NCBI GenBank assembly: GCA_003149345.1 | Contig: QFWI01000011.1 | Location: 558,001 to 622,000, forward strand | From: Vampirovibrio chlorellavorus | GTDB taxonomy: Bacteria; Cyanobacteriota; Vampirovibrionia; Vampirovibrionales; Vampirovibrionaceae | Length of the DNA stretch: 64,000 nucleotides | Direction: 5' to 3' | Part shown: positions 51,642-61,960 of the stretch, in pieces | Layout: every line of letters begins with the position of its first letter | Numbering within the stretch: the stretch's first letter is position 1 | Position numbers and translations under genes: made by a program | The notes under the pieces: generated by a model | The model's input: the letters and a program-made list of their open reading frames with translations, nothing else | Told to the model about the DNA's origin: nothing | Database searches by the model: none

Positions 51642-51815
51642 ATGGGACTGAGGGATTATTGCAAACGTATGATGACAAGCATCACGCAGCAAGAACTGGA
51701 GCGACTTTTGAAAGAGTCCGAGCAAATTGCCAAGGATTGGGACACTTATTTGCAGTTTCGGAAGAATCGCGAAGCGATTTTAAGGCAATTTTTACCCACC
51801 GAGGGCGCTAACTAG
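51642..51815 (+). CDS. Small helical protein of unknown function
   Basis: A 57-residue protein: a basic opening (MGLRDYCKRMM) followed by a predicted amphipathic helix (QQELERLLKESEQIAKDWDT and LQFRKNREAILRQFL). ATG 51642 has TGAGG 7 bases upstream; ATG 51669 or 51672 would give a shorter version. Its composition and ribosome site make it a plausible gene, but I know no family. It lies divergent to fliW and upstream of the helicase-nuclease genes; a role as a flagellar or regulatory adaptor is only a guess. Confidence 0.5.
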   Translation: MGLRDYCKRMMTSITQQELERLLKESEQIAKDWDTYLQFRKNREAILRQFLPTEGAN

Positions 51816-51858
51816 GGCGTAAACTAGCCCCTCGGCAGGGGAACAGTGGGTGATGGCC

Positions 51859-51876
51859 CCGGATTTTTTGATCCGG
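51859..51876. other. Inverted repeat between the small protein and helicase genes
   Basis: CCGGAT (51859-51864), six-base loop TTTTTG, ATCCGG (51871-51876). A weak terminator or operator is possible; no T run follows. Confidence 0.3.
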
Positions 51877-51987
51877 CGGATGGGTATTGAGGGCTAAAAC
51901 CGAAGATTATGCCCTGTTGGGCTTGGGTGGAATCCGGTATAGTAGTGCTGTTACAGTTTGGCCAGCTTGCGATGGCAAGTCTAAAGG

Positions 51988-54900
51988 GTGCCTCCAGGCG
52001 CGATGTTATACGTGGAAGGCCCGTTGGGTTCTGGAAAAACCAGTCGTCTGGTAGCGGAAACCAGTCGATTGCTGCAAGCCGTCCCGGCGTCGTCGGTGCT
52101 GGTTCTTTGTAGCAACCACGCTCGGCAGCAAAAATTCATTGAGCGCCTTCTGGCCAATCGGACGCAGGCGGTGGCCCAACTGCCCATTTATACATACGCG
52201 GGCTTTGTGCGTAATACGCTGTTTAACTATTGGCCCTTGGTGGAGCAGGAAATCAGCGGTGTCCTCAGAAAAGGCGCTGCGGTGATTCGTCCTGAATTGT
52301 CGGGTCTGGAGGATAGCGAGCTGATTTTAAAATGGCTGTTGGCCCGCTTACGAAAAGAGTCTGAACAAAAGGGACAGGCCGTTTTCGAGAATTTCCCCGG
52401 TTCGGACCAGCATATCCTGAAGCAAATGGTGCGCCGCTTGCGCTTGCGCTCGGAAAATATGCTTTCCCGCAAGGACATGCAGGAACGCTCTATCTTGATG
52501 AACGAGATGTGCCACCCTGAAGTCAGTTGGCTGGAGCAACAGTTTGACATTGAAAGTTACATCTTGCGGGTGCTGGATCCCAACAAGCAACTGGATATTT
52601 TCAACAGTCTGCTCAAGAAGGACAATGCCCTGTCCTCCGGGCTGAAAAGCGAAATTCGTCACTTGATTGTGGATGATGTCGATGAAACCATTGTGGCCCA
52701 GCAACGGTTGATTGAGTGTTTGAGTCCTGGCCTGGAAACCCTGGTGCTGGCGGCGGATGTGGACGGGGGATCCCGGCGGGGATATCTCAACGCTTATCCC
52801 TACGACTGGAATGCCTTGAAAGCCTTGCGTCCCGGAGAAACGGTGGTTTTAACCCGGGAAGACGCCGCTTATCAGGCCGGGCAAACCTTGTTGGCCAACT
52901 GGAAACGCACGGAAGACTTTTTGCCCATGCCGCCCACGGCCAGGCTGAACGATGGGTTTATGACTCGGGTAGAGCTGTTGGAACAAGTGGTGGAGGACGT
53001 GCTGGAAGCCCTGGAGGCGGGTTACAGCCCCGGCGATTTTTGCCTGGTGCTGCCCAAAACGGATTTTTTGAGTTTCCATCAGTTGCACAGTCGCCTTAGT
53101 CAGCGGGGTATTCCGGTGCAATTGCTATCGGGCACCAAACGCCCCAGCGACAACCCCAAGTGCAAAAGCTTTATTTCCCTGATTCAGTGGGCCAATGCCG
53201 CCCAGTGGAAAGTGTATCCATCCCGGTGGGAAATTAAAACCATCCTCATGCAGGGTTTGGGTTTTCAGCAGCTACCCGACATTTCCGGGGAGGGTCTGGA
53301 TCAGTTGTCTCAAGCCATTGGTGATTGGCTGGGGTGTAATTCGGAAGGGTTTTATCCCTTGCCGCTGCTGGAAGTGCTGCCCTTTTCCTTAAGCGAGCCC
53401 GCCTTATCCCGGTATCAATTGTTGGGTCAGTGGTTGCAAAAGGCGTCCGCACTGAGTTTTGATCAACAGCTCTATTCGGCTTTCAAGGAACTATTGGCCC
53501 CTTGCGCCACCGACCGGGACGGGTATGCGGATTTAAACCGCATTATTCAAAGTTATTTGCGTCAGCGAGAAATTTATAAAGGCCTGACCCGTTCCGGGCA
53601 AACGTCCGATACGGTGGCGGGCAACGACTTTAATCGCTGGTGGCTGGAGCAGGTCAAAAGCGGCACCATGGCGGACACGCCTGAAATGCCGGAGGCCGTG
53701 CAGCCAGACGCCCTGATTATCGGCACGCCCCAAAAGATTATTGATTTGGAAATTTACCGCAAAGTCCAATGCTGGCTGGATGTCAGCGCCCGGGAGTGGG
53801 CTCGCAGCGACAACGCCCCGCTGTATAACGCCTGGGTGCATTCGGCGGTTTGGGATGGCTCCAATACGGCCTTTAGTGAAGAATTCAACGAGGCGGTCAT
53901 TCGCACCCGGGCCGGACATATTACCCGCTCGCTGATGTTGTTGGCTACAGAGCGCATTCAAGCCTACGCCAGCGAACTGGACGATTTAGGGGGAACGCAC
54001 ATGGGCTTGTTGAAACCGCGCTTGCTGAATGTACCGGAAGCCAGGCTGGATTTACAGGCTCTGGAGCGGGCTGTGTTGCGAGCGGATCAGCAACCCATTC
54101 TGAGTTACCAGTCGGGAACCATGGCCATCAGCGCCGTACCCGGTGCGGGTAAAACTTTCGTGAACGTGGAACTGTTACTGGAGTTAATTCAACGGGGTAC
54201 GGAGCCGGACCGCATTCTGGTACTTACCTATATGGACAGCGCCGCCAAAACCCTGCTAGGCCGCCTGAAAAAGAAACTGGCCGGCGTGACCAATCAGTTG
54301 CCGGTGGTGTCTACCATTCACAGTCTGGCGTTTCGCATTCTGGCGGAAAACGATCATGCCGTACTGGCCGGATTTTTGCCGGATGACATGACCATTCTGG
54401 ATGATTATGGGCGGGGCGAAATCCTGACGAAAGTGGCCTTGCTCACCCAGCCGGAGTCCACTAAAAATGTGACGGATTGGCAACGGGCCATCGATCGGGG
54501 TATGAACCACTGCAAAATGTTTGGCATTACGGAAGCTGACATTCAGCGGCACATTGACAGTCAGCCCGGTAATTTCCGCTTGGCGGAATTTTTACCCGCC
54601 TTCAAGTTGTACAATCACGAACTGCACCACAGCGGCTCGCTGGATTTTACCGATTTAATTACCAAGGCCGTGGATATTTTACGCTGCTTCCCCGATATTC
54701 GGGAAAAATATCAGCGGCAATTTGCCTATATTATTGAAGATGAGGCCCAGGATTCTTCTCGTTTACTACAGGAATTTATCGCCCTGTTGGGAGGGGATTC
54801 GCCCAATTTAATTCGCACCGGCGATACCAACCAATCCATCACCACCACCTTTAGCTCCGCCGATACCGCTGTGTTCCGGGATTTCGTCAAAAACGCGAAG

Positions 54901-56151
54901 GTGCCGGTTCGCATGGTTCAAAGTGGACGCTGCGCTCCTGAAATTATCGAATTGGCCAATTTCTGGATGCGGCAAGCCAGCCAGCTTCCTGGCCTGGAAC
55001 AAGCCTTTGAGCCAGTGGACATGAAGCCGGTACCTGGACAAAACCCAGCGTTGTTGTACCCGCCTACTACCGAATTGTTTGATTTGGACAAAATGGAAGA
55101 GAGCTGGCTGGTGGAACGCATTCAGCAAATCCGCACGGAAGAACCGGAAGCCTCAATCGCGGTTTTGGTGCGCACCAATTCGCAGGTTAACCGGGTCACC
55201 GCCATGTTGCATCAGGCCCAAATTCCAGCGGTCAGTTTGAGTGAGCAATTAAACGTCAATCCCGTTTTTTCGTTCATTGTGTGTACGCTCAAATTGTTGG
55301 CCTCCCCTTCCGATTTGTCCCTGCAAAGTCAGTGGTATCAGTTGCAGGCAGAGCGTACCGGATTCCCGGAAATAGCCTCTCGCAAGGCGATGATGGAAAG
55401 TGAGCCCTTGCTGTATGCATCGCCCCTGCATTTGCATGATGAACTGCTGCGCCAGTGGTATTACGATTTTGTTGATTTCAGCCGACAAGCGGCGGGGGGC
55501 AATGTCAGCGCCCTGGTGGCCGGTATCGTGGATCGGTTTTGTACATCCGTGGCCGATCGCAGCAATGGGTATTTGTGCGCCCTCATGGCTCAGGATATTT
55601 TGAACGCGTTTCAGCATCTGGTGCATTTATCGCCGCTGGAGATTGTGCTGCACCAGTTTGAGGCCTTTCAAAAATCCTGGCGGGGCAAGAAAGGCTTTGG
55701 GGAGGTGTTAGCCCAAAATGCCAGTCAAGTGGTGCAGGTCATGAGCATGCACAAGTCCAAGGGGCAGGAATTTGACGTGGTCTTTATGCCCTTCTTACAG
55801 GCGGAAACCTTTCCGCATCAGATCAGCAGCATTCGGTTTGATGAAACGGACAAACTGGTTCAGGAATTGGATCGCATCCACTTCAAGGGCCAGGGACAAA
55901 TGCTGGAAGACAGTTATCAGCAGGATAAAAAACGGGAAAAAATTGAAGAGGAAGCCCGCTTGATTTATGTGGGCCTGACTCGGGCCAAGCGGGCTTTGTA
56001 TGTGTCGGCGCATTTACAGTCGATGACCCGTTACAACAAAATCCGAAAAATGGAGCCAGCCGCCGTTTTTCAAATCCTGCACGCCAAATTAAACCCGCCG
56101 CTGGATAATGTGGTGCCGATTGGGGAGGTTCACAGTGCCCAGGCCACTTGA
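51988..56151 (+). CDS. Tandem SF1 helicase: AddB-like module fused to a UvrD/AddA-like helicase
   Basis: A 1387-residue protein. Residues ~1-690 look like an AddB/RecC-type, partly degenerate helicase: Walker A EGPLGSGKTSRL (11-18), LIVDDVDET in place of DExx, LAADVDGG, GDFCLVLPKTDF and no recognisable motif VI. Residues ~700-1387 are a complete UvrD-like motor: VPGAGKTFVN (Lys722), EDEAQDSSRLL (Asp918), RTGDTNQSITTTFSSAD, SMHKSKGQEFDVVFMP and YVGLTRAKRALYVS. There is no nuclease domain; the next gene encodes one. I infer a break-resection machine with both motor halves in one chain. The GTG at 51988 directly follows an in-frame stop; ATG 52003 is the alternative start. Confidence 0.85.
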   Translation: MPPGAMLYVEGPLGSGKTSRLVAETSRLLQAVPASSVLVLCSNHARQQKFIERLLANRTQAVAQLPIYTYAGFVRNTLFNYWPLVEQEISGVLRKGAAVIRPELSGLEDSELILKWLLARLRKESEQKGQAVFENFPGSDQHILKQMVRRLRLRSENMLSRKDMQERSILMNEMCHPEVSWLEQQFDIESYILRVLDPNKQLDIFNSLLKKDNALSSGLKSEIRHLIVDDVDETIVAQQRLIECLSPGLETLVLAADVDGGSRRGYLNAYPYDWNALKALRPGETVVLTREDAAYQAGQTLLANWKRTEDFLPMPPTARLNDGFMTRVELLEQVVEDVLEALEAGYSPGDFCLVLPKTDFLSFHQLHSRLSQRGIPVQLLSGTKRPSDNPKCKSFISLIQWANAAQWKVYPSRWEIKTILMQGLGFQQLPDISGEGLDQLSQAIGDWLGCNSEGFYPLPLLEVLPFSLSEPALSRYQLLGQWLQKASALSFDQQLYSAFKELLAPCATDRDGYADLNRIIQSYLRQREIYKGLTRSGQTSDTVAGNDFNRWWLEQVKSGTMADTPEMPEAVQPDALIIGTPQKIIDLEIYRKVQCWLDVSAREWARSDNAPLYNAWVHSAVWDGSNTAFSEEFNEAVIRTRAGHITRSLMLLATERIQAYASELDDLGGTHMGLLKPRLLNVPEARLDLQALERAVLRADQQPILSYQSGTMAISAVPGAGKTFVNVELLLELIQRGTEPDRILVLTYMDSAAKTLLGRLKKKLAGVTNQLPVVSTIHSLAFRILAENDHAVLAGFLPDDMTILDDYGRGEILTKVALLTQPESTKNVTDWQRAIDRGMNHCKMFGITEADIQRHIDSQPGNFRLAEFLPAFKLYNHELHHSGSLDFTDLITKAVDILRCFPDIREKYQRQFAYIIEDEAQDSSRLLQEFIALLGGDSPNLIRTGDTNQSITTTFSSADTAVFRDFVKNAKVPVRMVQSGRCAPEIIELANFWMRQASQLPGLEQAFEPVDMKPVPGQNPALLYPPTTELFDLDKMEESWLVERIQQIRTEEPEASIAVLVRTNSQVNRVTAMLHQAQIPAVSLSEQLNVNPVFSFIVCTLKLLASPSDLSLQSQWYQLQAERTGFPEIASRKAMMESEPLLYASPLHLHDELLRQWYYDFVDFSRQAAGGNVSALVAGIVDRFCTSVADRSNGYLCALMAQDILNAFQHLVHLSPLEIVLHQFEAFQKSWRGKKGFGEVLAQNASQVVQVMSMHKSKGQEFDVVFMPFLQAETFPHQISSIRFDETDKLVQELDRIHFKGQGQMLEDSYQQDKKREKIEEEARLIYVGLTRAKRALYVSAHLQSMTRYNKIRKMEPAAVFQILHAKLNPPLDNVVPIGEVHSAQAT

Positions 56152-56884
56152 ATTTACCCAAATTTCCTCTGATGCCTTTAAATCCTGGAGCCGGTGTAAG
56201 CGTCAGTTTTTTTACAAGCACGTCAAAAAAATGCAGTGGCCCAGTGATATTCAGCATTTCCGGCTGGGACGGGACGTGCATAAATTGCTGGATTATCAGG
56301 CCCGTGGGCTGGATTGTACCCTGTTGCTGGAGAATGCCCCCATGGATGTGCGGGTCAGTTGGCAAAAGCTGATGGCCCATCCGGTGGCCTATTTGCCGGT
56401 CATTGCCAACGAATGGGCTTTTCACGTGCCCATGCCCTCCAGTCAGGGGTTTACGGATTGGTTGACTGGGCGGATTGATCGGGTGGCCCGGCGGGATGAC
56501 ACGGTGCTGGTCATCGACTGGAAAACCGGAACCGGGGTGCCCCGTAATCCCGAAGTGGACTGGCAAACCCGCTTGTATTTGTATGCGCTGGTGGAAGTGG
56601 CGCACACCCAATCCGCGGCGGACTTGAACCTGAACTGGAATGGCCCGCTTCAGCCGGAGCAGGTACAGTTTGCGTATGTGGAAGTGAAGGCGGATAATCA
56701 CACCCCGGTGCGGGAAGTGCTTGTGGATTACAACACGACCAAACACGAGGCCACCCGGCAAACCTTATCGGCCATTGTATCGGCCATGGCGGTGGAAGAA
56801 GATTATGACTTGCCGGATAATCGCCAATGCCCTGATAAATTTTGCGCCTACCGCAGCATATGCGGCATTGAGAATTTAAATTAA
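56135..56884 (+). CDS. PD-(D/E)XK nuclease with Fe-S cysteines (RecB/Cas4-like)
   Basis: A 249-residue nuclease. Catalytic residues are visible: WLTGRIDRV with Asp115, VIDWKTG with Asp128 and Lys130, then QTRLYLYAL (QxxxY). Four Cys are placed as in AddB/Cas4: Cys21 in SRCKRQFFY and Cys232, Cys237, Cys243 in CPDKFCAYRSIC, so a 4Fe-4S cluster is likely. I use GTG 56135 because GGGGAGG lies 6 bases upstream; ATG 56108 is in frame but has no site. It overlaps the tandem helicase gene by 17 bases, showing the two act together. Length is close to a bare RecB nuclease domain. Confidence 0.87.
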   Translation: MPRPLEFTQISSDAFKSWSRCKRQFFYKHVKKMQWPSDIQHFRLGRDVHKLLDYQARGLDCTLLLENAPMDVRVSWQKLMAHPVAYLPVIANEWAFHVPMPSSQGFTDWLTGRIDRVARRDDTVLVIDWKTGTGVPRNPEVDWQTRLYLYALVEVAHTQSAADLNLNWNGPLQPEQVQFAYVEVKADNHTPVREVLVDYNTTKHEATRQTLSAIVSAMAVEEDYDLPDNRQCPDKFCAYRSICGIENLN

Positions 56885-56933
56885 GCCTGCCTCACTTAAT
56901 TAAAGGTATTTGGCTGGCAGCAGGAAGTGCTAA

Positions 56934-56967
56934 AAAAGCCCCCTTTCCAGTGGAAAGAGGGCTTTTG
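56934..56967. terminator. Bidirectional terminator between nuclease gene and ahcY
   Basis: AAAAGCCC-CCTTTCC-AGT-GGAAAG-AGGGCTTTT forms a stem of about 14 bp with one bulge, with A and T runs on its two sides. It serves the plus-strand helicase-nuclease operon and the minus-strand ahcY. Confidence 0.85.
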
Positions 56968-57016
56968 GAGATGATTTTCCAAGGCATTGCTCTGACTTGG
57001 AGCTGCTGTCCGGGGC

Positions 57017-58300
<1,284 letters not shown>

Positions 58301-58475
58301 CTAAATTTATTGCGGTCATATGGTTTGAATATTGACCTACCGGCCCACTTTACCAAAGAAGCGAGCCCAAGCCAAGCAGCCACCTTATGTGCGCTATCTA
58401 TGCTGAGGCCGACTACCAAAGGGGAAGCCGGGGGGCCAGCAGGGTGTCCCGCTGATCTTTCTAATTTTCTTCCAG

Positions 58476-59126
58476 CTAATCTTCTTCCAGGTTTTTGGAT
58501 AAGGCCGCTCGGGTGTCCATCAGGGTTTTCAACTCATCAATGGCGTTTACGGCCTTCAGTAAACGAACCCGAAGGATTTCATCATCTTCCATTTGTTCCT
58601 TGGCCCCACCCCGGTATACCTTGCGGTAGCGGTTGGAGACGCGCCAGTATTCGGTAGCCGCTTCCAGATTGGACAGGGCCTCCTGAATCAGTTGATAACT
58701 TTGAAATTGGTCTTCGCCGTGCTGGAAAGTGCTTTTAAACCGTAGGTTGGCCAGGCTGACTTTTTGGCAAATAGCGCCCAGTTGTTGCAGGGAAATATCT
58801 TGACCAGCCGTGTTGATTTTTTCGTTGACCCGCAAGAGTTCCTGACTCATGGAGGCCGCTTTGTCCAGATAGCGTCGGTAGATATCCCGGGCCCGAATTT
58901 CCTGACCGACCAATACGGAGGCTTCTCCCACCAAGCCCTGGCTGACCAGAGTATCCAGTTTATCCAAATCCTGTTTGAGCTGAGCCAGTTCGGCATCACT
59001 GCTGATTCTGGCCTTGGCGGTCATTGTTTTTTCGGCCACTGCCCACCCGGTGAATAGGCAAAGCAGGAAGGACAAAAATATAATATTCCCGGTATATTTT
59101 TTCAGCGGTAAATTCCAAATATTCAT
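58476..59126 (-). CDS. Exported helical protein of unknown function
   Basis: A 216-residue protein with a signal sequence (IIFLSFLLCLFTGWAVA, residues ~15-31). The mature part is almost entirely helical and charged, with coiled-coil-like heptads (AELAQLKQDLDKLDTLVSQG; ASMSQELLRVNEKINTAG; LSNLEAATEYWRVSNRYRKV). I recognise no domain. It could be a periplasmic structural or adaptor protein. It follows ahcY's upstream region on the same strand. Confidence 0.65.
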   Translation of the reverse strand: MNIWNLPLKKYTGNIIFLSFLLCLFTGWAVAEKTMTAKARISSDAELAQLKQDLDKLDTLVSQGLVGEASVLVGQEIRARDIYRRYLDKAASMSQELLRVNEKINTAGQDISLQQLGAICQKVSLANLRFKSTFQHGEDQFQSYQLIQEALSNLEAATEYWRVSNRYRKVYRGGAKEQMEDDEILRVRLLKAVNAIDELKTLMDTRAALSKNLEED

Positions 59127-59389
59127 GATCTAATTGCCCATGCTCTGATTGCCGTGTCGTTTGTTGTTCTCACTCATTTTGATTCGTATTCGTATCCCGC
59201 TTGACCACAAGCCCTGGAGCCGTCAGGCCTAAACGCTCACTTTATTTTACAGCCAGCCTGGCCAATTTTGAGGGAATCACAGCCCTTCACAAGGCAATCC
59301 GGCCTTTTTGGTTGTTTTTATATTTATATATTGCATCAATTCAGGCCCATCTTTCAATACCAGAAATGACGGGTTTGGAAGGAGCTTGT

Positions 59390-59791
59390 ATGCGTGACGT
59401 TGACCTCAACTGGTTGTATATTGCCCACCAGCGTACCGGCCTGCTGATTAAAGGCGGGAACCGTCTGCTGGCGGCTGTTTTGTTATTGGGGGGGCTGTTT
59501 GCGGTTGGTTGTACGGGCTTTATTAACTTTATGCAAAAGCCGGAGCAGAGCTTGCAGATTCAGGGCTTTATGTTTAATCATGCTGAGTTCGCTCAGGCCG
59601 AACGAGGACAGTCTGGTCTTCAGGGACTGCGGAAAGCGCCTGAGGCCAGTGCCCTGGATCCCAACTGGGACGGCGCGGTTGCCGGAGCCGGACTGGGCTG
59701 GTCTGTGGGGCGTAGTATCCCTGTGTTTGGATCCATTGTGGGCCCTTTGGTCGGGGCTGTTATTTGCTATCATCTGGATGAACGGATTTAA
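59390..59791 (+). CDS. Small membrane-associated or lipoprotein with glycine-zipper-like C-terminus
   Basis: A 133-residue protein. A hydrophobic segment LLAAVLLLGGLFAVGC (residues ~30-45) ends in a Cys, suggesting a lipoprotein site although the preceding AVG is not ideal. The C-terminal 40 residues alternate small residues (GAVAGAGLGWSVGRS, GSIVGPLVGAVICY), a glycine-zipper pattern that inserts in membranes. ATG 59390 follows GGAAGGAG by 5 bases; a longer frame back to 59201 lacks such a site. Family unknown. Confidence 0.62.
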   Translation: MRDVDLNWLYIAHQRTGLLIKGGNRLLAAVLLLGGLFAVGCTGFINFMQKPEQSLQIQGFMFNHAEFAQAERGQSGLQGLRKAPEASALDPNWDGAVAGAGLGWSVGRSIPVFGSIVGPLVGAVICYHLDERI

Positions 59792-59794
59792 AAC

Positions 59795-60466
59795 CTATTC
59801 GTATCCTTCCGGGCGCTGGTGATTGTCCTCGTGAACCTCGGGATCCGGGTTGTCCTGAGGAGCTGCCGGTTGGCTGATGACGTTTGCGGGGGCAACCACA
59901 GGTAGGGTTCCAGGAACAAAGCCGGGCGGAAAGGTCCTGAAATCCGGCCCATCGATGGTGCCCAGATCCAGCAGACCTCCCAGCATCCGCTTCAGTTGCT
60001 CTGTGCGGTCGGTCAGTTCGTAATAGAAGCGGTAGGGCTGGCTGGGGCGTTTAATGCGGAACCCCAGGATTTCATTGACCTCTTTGTCTCCGTCAAAAAC
60101 ATAAGTGCCCTTCAGGCAACGACCGCCTTCGGTCATTTGCAAAGTGACATTGGCTCCGTGCAACTCACCGGGATCCTCCCCCAGGCTCCCTTGAAGCAGG
60201 GGGCCTGTCTGTGTCCCCCGGATATAGCCGGAAGCGCTGCCGGGGCCTTCCACCCAGTGGGGGCCAAACTGCACCAACCGCATCAAGCCAAACGTGGTTT
60301 GCCAGTATCCGGCAAATTTGTCGCCCGGTATGCTGGCGTTGGAGCCTGCCATACCGCACAACTCGGCTTGGGCGTTAGGGATGTGGCTGTTGAGAAGCAA
60401 AAATCCCATCGCCAACACCCCCAAAGTCTTTTTGAGTAGTGATTGACTCCTGAGTGATTGATTCAT
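59795..60466 (-). CDS. Exported protein of unknown function with Pro-rich tail
   Basis: A 223-residue protein with a signal peptide (TLGVLAMGFLLLNSHIPNAQA, cleavage about residue 34). The mature domain has a beta-rich look: GDKFAGYWQTTFGLMRLVQF, GYIRGTQTGPLLQGSL, GRCLKGTYVFDGDKEV and a FYYELTDRTEQLKRML helix, with one Cys pair (ELCGM, GGRC). This resembles lipocalin-like folds, but I do not assign a family. The last 45 residues are Pro/Asp/Gln-rich. It converges with the small membrane-protein gene. Confidence 0.62.
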   Translation of the reverse strand: MNQSLRSQSLLKKTLGVLAMGFLLLNSHIPNAQAELCGMAGSNASIPGDKFAGYWQTTFGLMRLVQFGPHWVEGPGSASGYIRGTQTGPLLQGSLGEDPGELHGANVTLQMTEGGRCLKGTYVFDGDKEVNEILGFRIKRPSQPYRFYYELTDRTEQLKRMLGGLLDLGTIDGPDFRTFPPGFVPGTLPVVAPANVISQPAAPQDNPDPEVHEDNHQRPEGYE

Positions 60467-60650
60467 ACTGGGTTTCACACTCCTGCGCCGACTTCCAACA
60501 AAATCGTTGGTTATTCAATATTATATTGATTTTTCAACCCGGGAGAGGATGAGTGTTTTTTAACAGAATAGTAAATTAATTCTAGCGTTTTTCGGTGGCG
60601 TTGGTGGTGATTGGTAATTTCTTTTAATTGGTTATTTTGTAGATGTTCTG

Positions 60651-61280
60651 ATGCTATTCCCTTGCCGCTGCAAGCCTTTGATCTTCAAACGGGGTTTTAC
60701 TCTGAGCGAGCTACTGATTAGTTTGGCCCTATTGGGCGTGATTGCAGTGTTTACTATCCCTAAAATTCTGATAACACAGCAAGATAGTAGATATAACGCC
60801 ACAGCCAAAGAGGTTGTCGCGATGATTAGTGAAGCCTATCTTCGATTAAAGCAGGACAAAGGGATCAGCACTAGCACTAGCTCTGGGGATTTATCGCCTT
60901 ATATGAATTATGTGTCTGTTGCTAATCCAGCGAGCGAGATTGATGGGTTAGGCGATGGCGGCACCTCATATACAAGAGATTGCGATATTACCTGTTTACG
61001 CTTGCACTCTGGAGGTATCTTGAAACTTACCTCGAATAGCTGTGGTGGTGTCACAGCTTTTGGGGGGACGAGTGCCACCCATTCCATCAGCTTCACCTTC
61101 GATCCAGATGGACTTCCTTACGCTACTGCTGGCGGTACAGGAACCGCTATTGAATTTCTTCTGTTTTATAACGGCCGGGTTACAACCAGAGGGGAGCAGG
61201 CCGGCTATGCAAATAGCTGTTTTAGCGCTGGAGGGCCATTTCCCAGTCTCAATCCAAGCTGGTTTAGCTGGAACCGTTAG
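60651..61280 (+). CDS. Type IV pilin-like / type II secretion pseudopilin protein
   Basis: A 209-residue protein with the prepilin motif KRG-FTLSELLISLALLGVIAVF (Gly15/Phe16 cleavage, Glu at +5), followed by a long hydrophobic helix and a globular domain with Cys in DCDITCLR, SNSCGG and NSCFSAGG. Prepilin peptidase should cleave after the Gly. It is a lone gene without obvious pilus assembly genes nearby, so its assembly system is elsewhere. ATG 60651 has no convincing ribosome site. It is preceded by a 170-base AT-rich gap. Confidence 0.82.
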   Translation: MLFPCRCKPLIFKRGFTLSELLISLALLGVIAVFTIPKILITQQDSRYNATAKEVVAMISEAYLRLKQDKGISTSTSSGDLSPYMNYVSVANPASEIDGLGDGGTSYTRDCDITCLRLHSGGILKLTSNSCGGVTAFGGTSATHSISFTFDPDGLPYATAGGTGTAIEFLLFYNGRVTTRGEQAGYANSCFSAGGPFPSLNPSWFSWNR

Positions 61281-61792
61281 AAAAAGATGCCTTTTTATTT
61301 TTCAATGCCTGTTCTTAACCGGTGGGCGGAGGGCAAATTTAAATCGGTTGGTCGATGATGAGGGGCAGTTATTTGGTTAGTATGAAACGGTGTAGGCGGT
61401 TCCCTTTGGGGGAGTCCAGGTAGGTAGTTGTACGCATGATGAATTTAAATGAAGAGTGCCTCTTGCAATTTCTCCGGGACGAGGCCGGGGGAGCCACTCA
61501 GGAGCAGGCCGCCATCACGCTGGATGGTGGTTTGGGGCCGTTGCCGACCTCTGCCCTCCCACGAAACCCGCATGTGTCGATGCCTTCGGTTTTACCATGG
61601 GGAAGGGCCATTCACTTTCCGAATCATCCTTTAATCCCACCCAGGTAATCCCGCCCAACAAAGTGGCAAGGCGCATTGGCCGGGTGTTTTTTGTGTTTTG
61701 TTAAGAATTGTTTCTTTTTTGGGGTGTTTTCCGGGGAAATGAGGGGTTTTTAGGGGGCAAAACCCTTGGTGAATCAGTCTTTAGGTCTAAAA

Positions 61793-61821
61793 TTAAAGTT
61801 TTTGGGACTCTTGTCTATATT
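61793..61821 (+). promoter_or_regulatory. Putative promoter of the candidate small RNA
   Basis: TTAAAG (61793-61798), 17 bases, TATATT (61816-61821). The -10 box matches 5 of 6 bases; the -35 box is weak. Confidence 0.35.
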
Positions 61822-61827
61822 AATAAC

Positions 61828-61954
61828 ATAAGATTTCACTCCTCACTTGCACTTCCATTCTCTTCCTTCTGACTTTCAAAGTTTCACTTCAACTTGCACT
61901 TACAGTTAACTCCTCATAGCGCGCACAACGCCAGTTTTTGGGTTGTGCTTTTTT
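61828..61954 (+). ncRNA. Candidate small regulatory RNA with anti-Shine-Dalgarno motifs
   Basis: About 127 bases from a predicted start near 61828 to a Rho-independent terminator. The body is pyrimidine-rich and little-structured, with two copies of ACTCCTCA (61838-61845 and 61909-61916), which could pair with AGGAG ribosome sites, and a 10-base direct repeat ACTTGCACTT (61845-61854 and 61892-61901). It ends in GCACAAC-loop-GTTGTGC plus six T. No reading frame is convincing. Its expression and targets are unknown. Confidence 0.4.
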
Positions 61955-61960
61955 CTTTTT
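61923..61960 (+). terminator. Strong Rho-independent terminator of the candidate small RNA
   Basis: GCACAAC (61923-61929) pairs with GTTGTGC (61942-61948), 7 bp plus a partial inner pairing of GCC/GGG, followed by TTTTTTCTTTTT. It reads in the plus direction. Confidence 0.85.

Noticed and set aside
30436..51876. 16-base match (ATTTTTTGATCCGGCG) at about 30436 and 51863
   Set aside because: One 16-base match is expected by chance within 64 kb; the surroundings differ.
61436..61648. 70-codon frame after the pilin gene
   Set aside because: Its first half could be protein, but two overlapping frames of similar length exist in the same place and the end is Pro/His-rich; not convincing.
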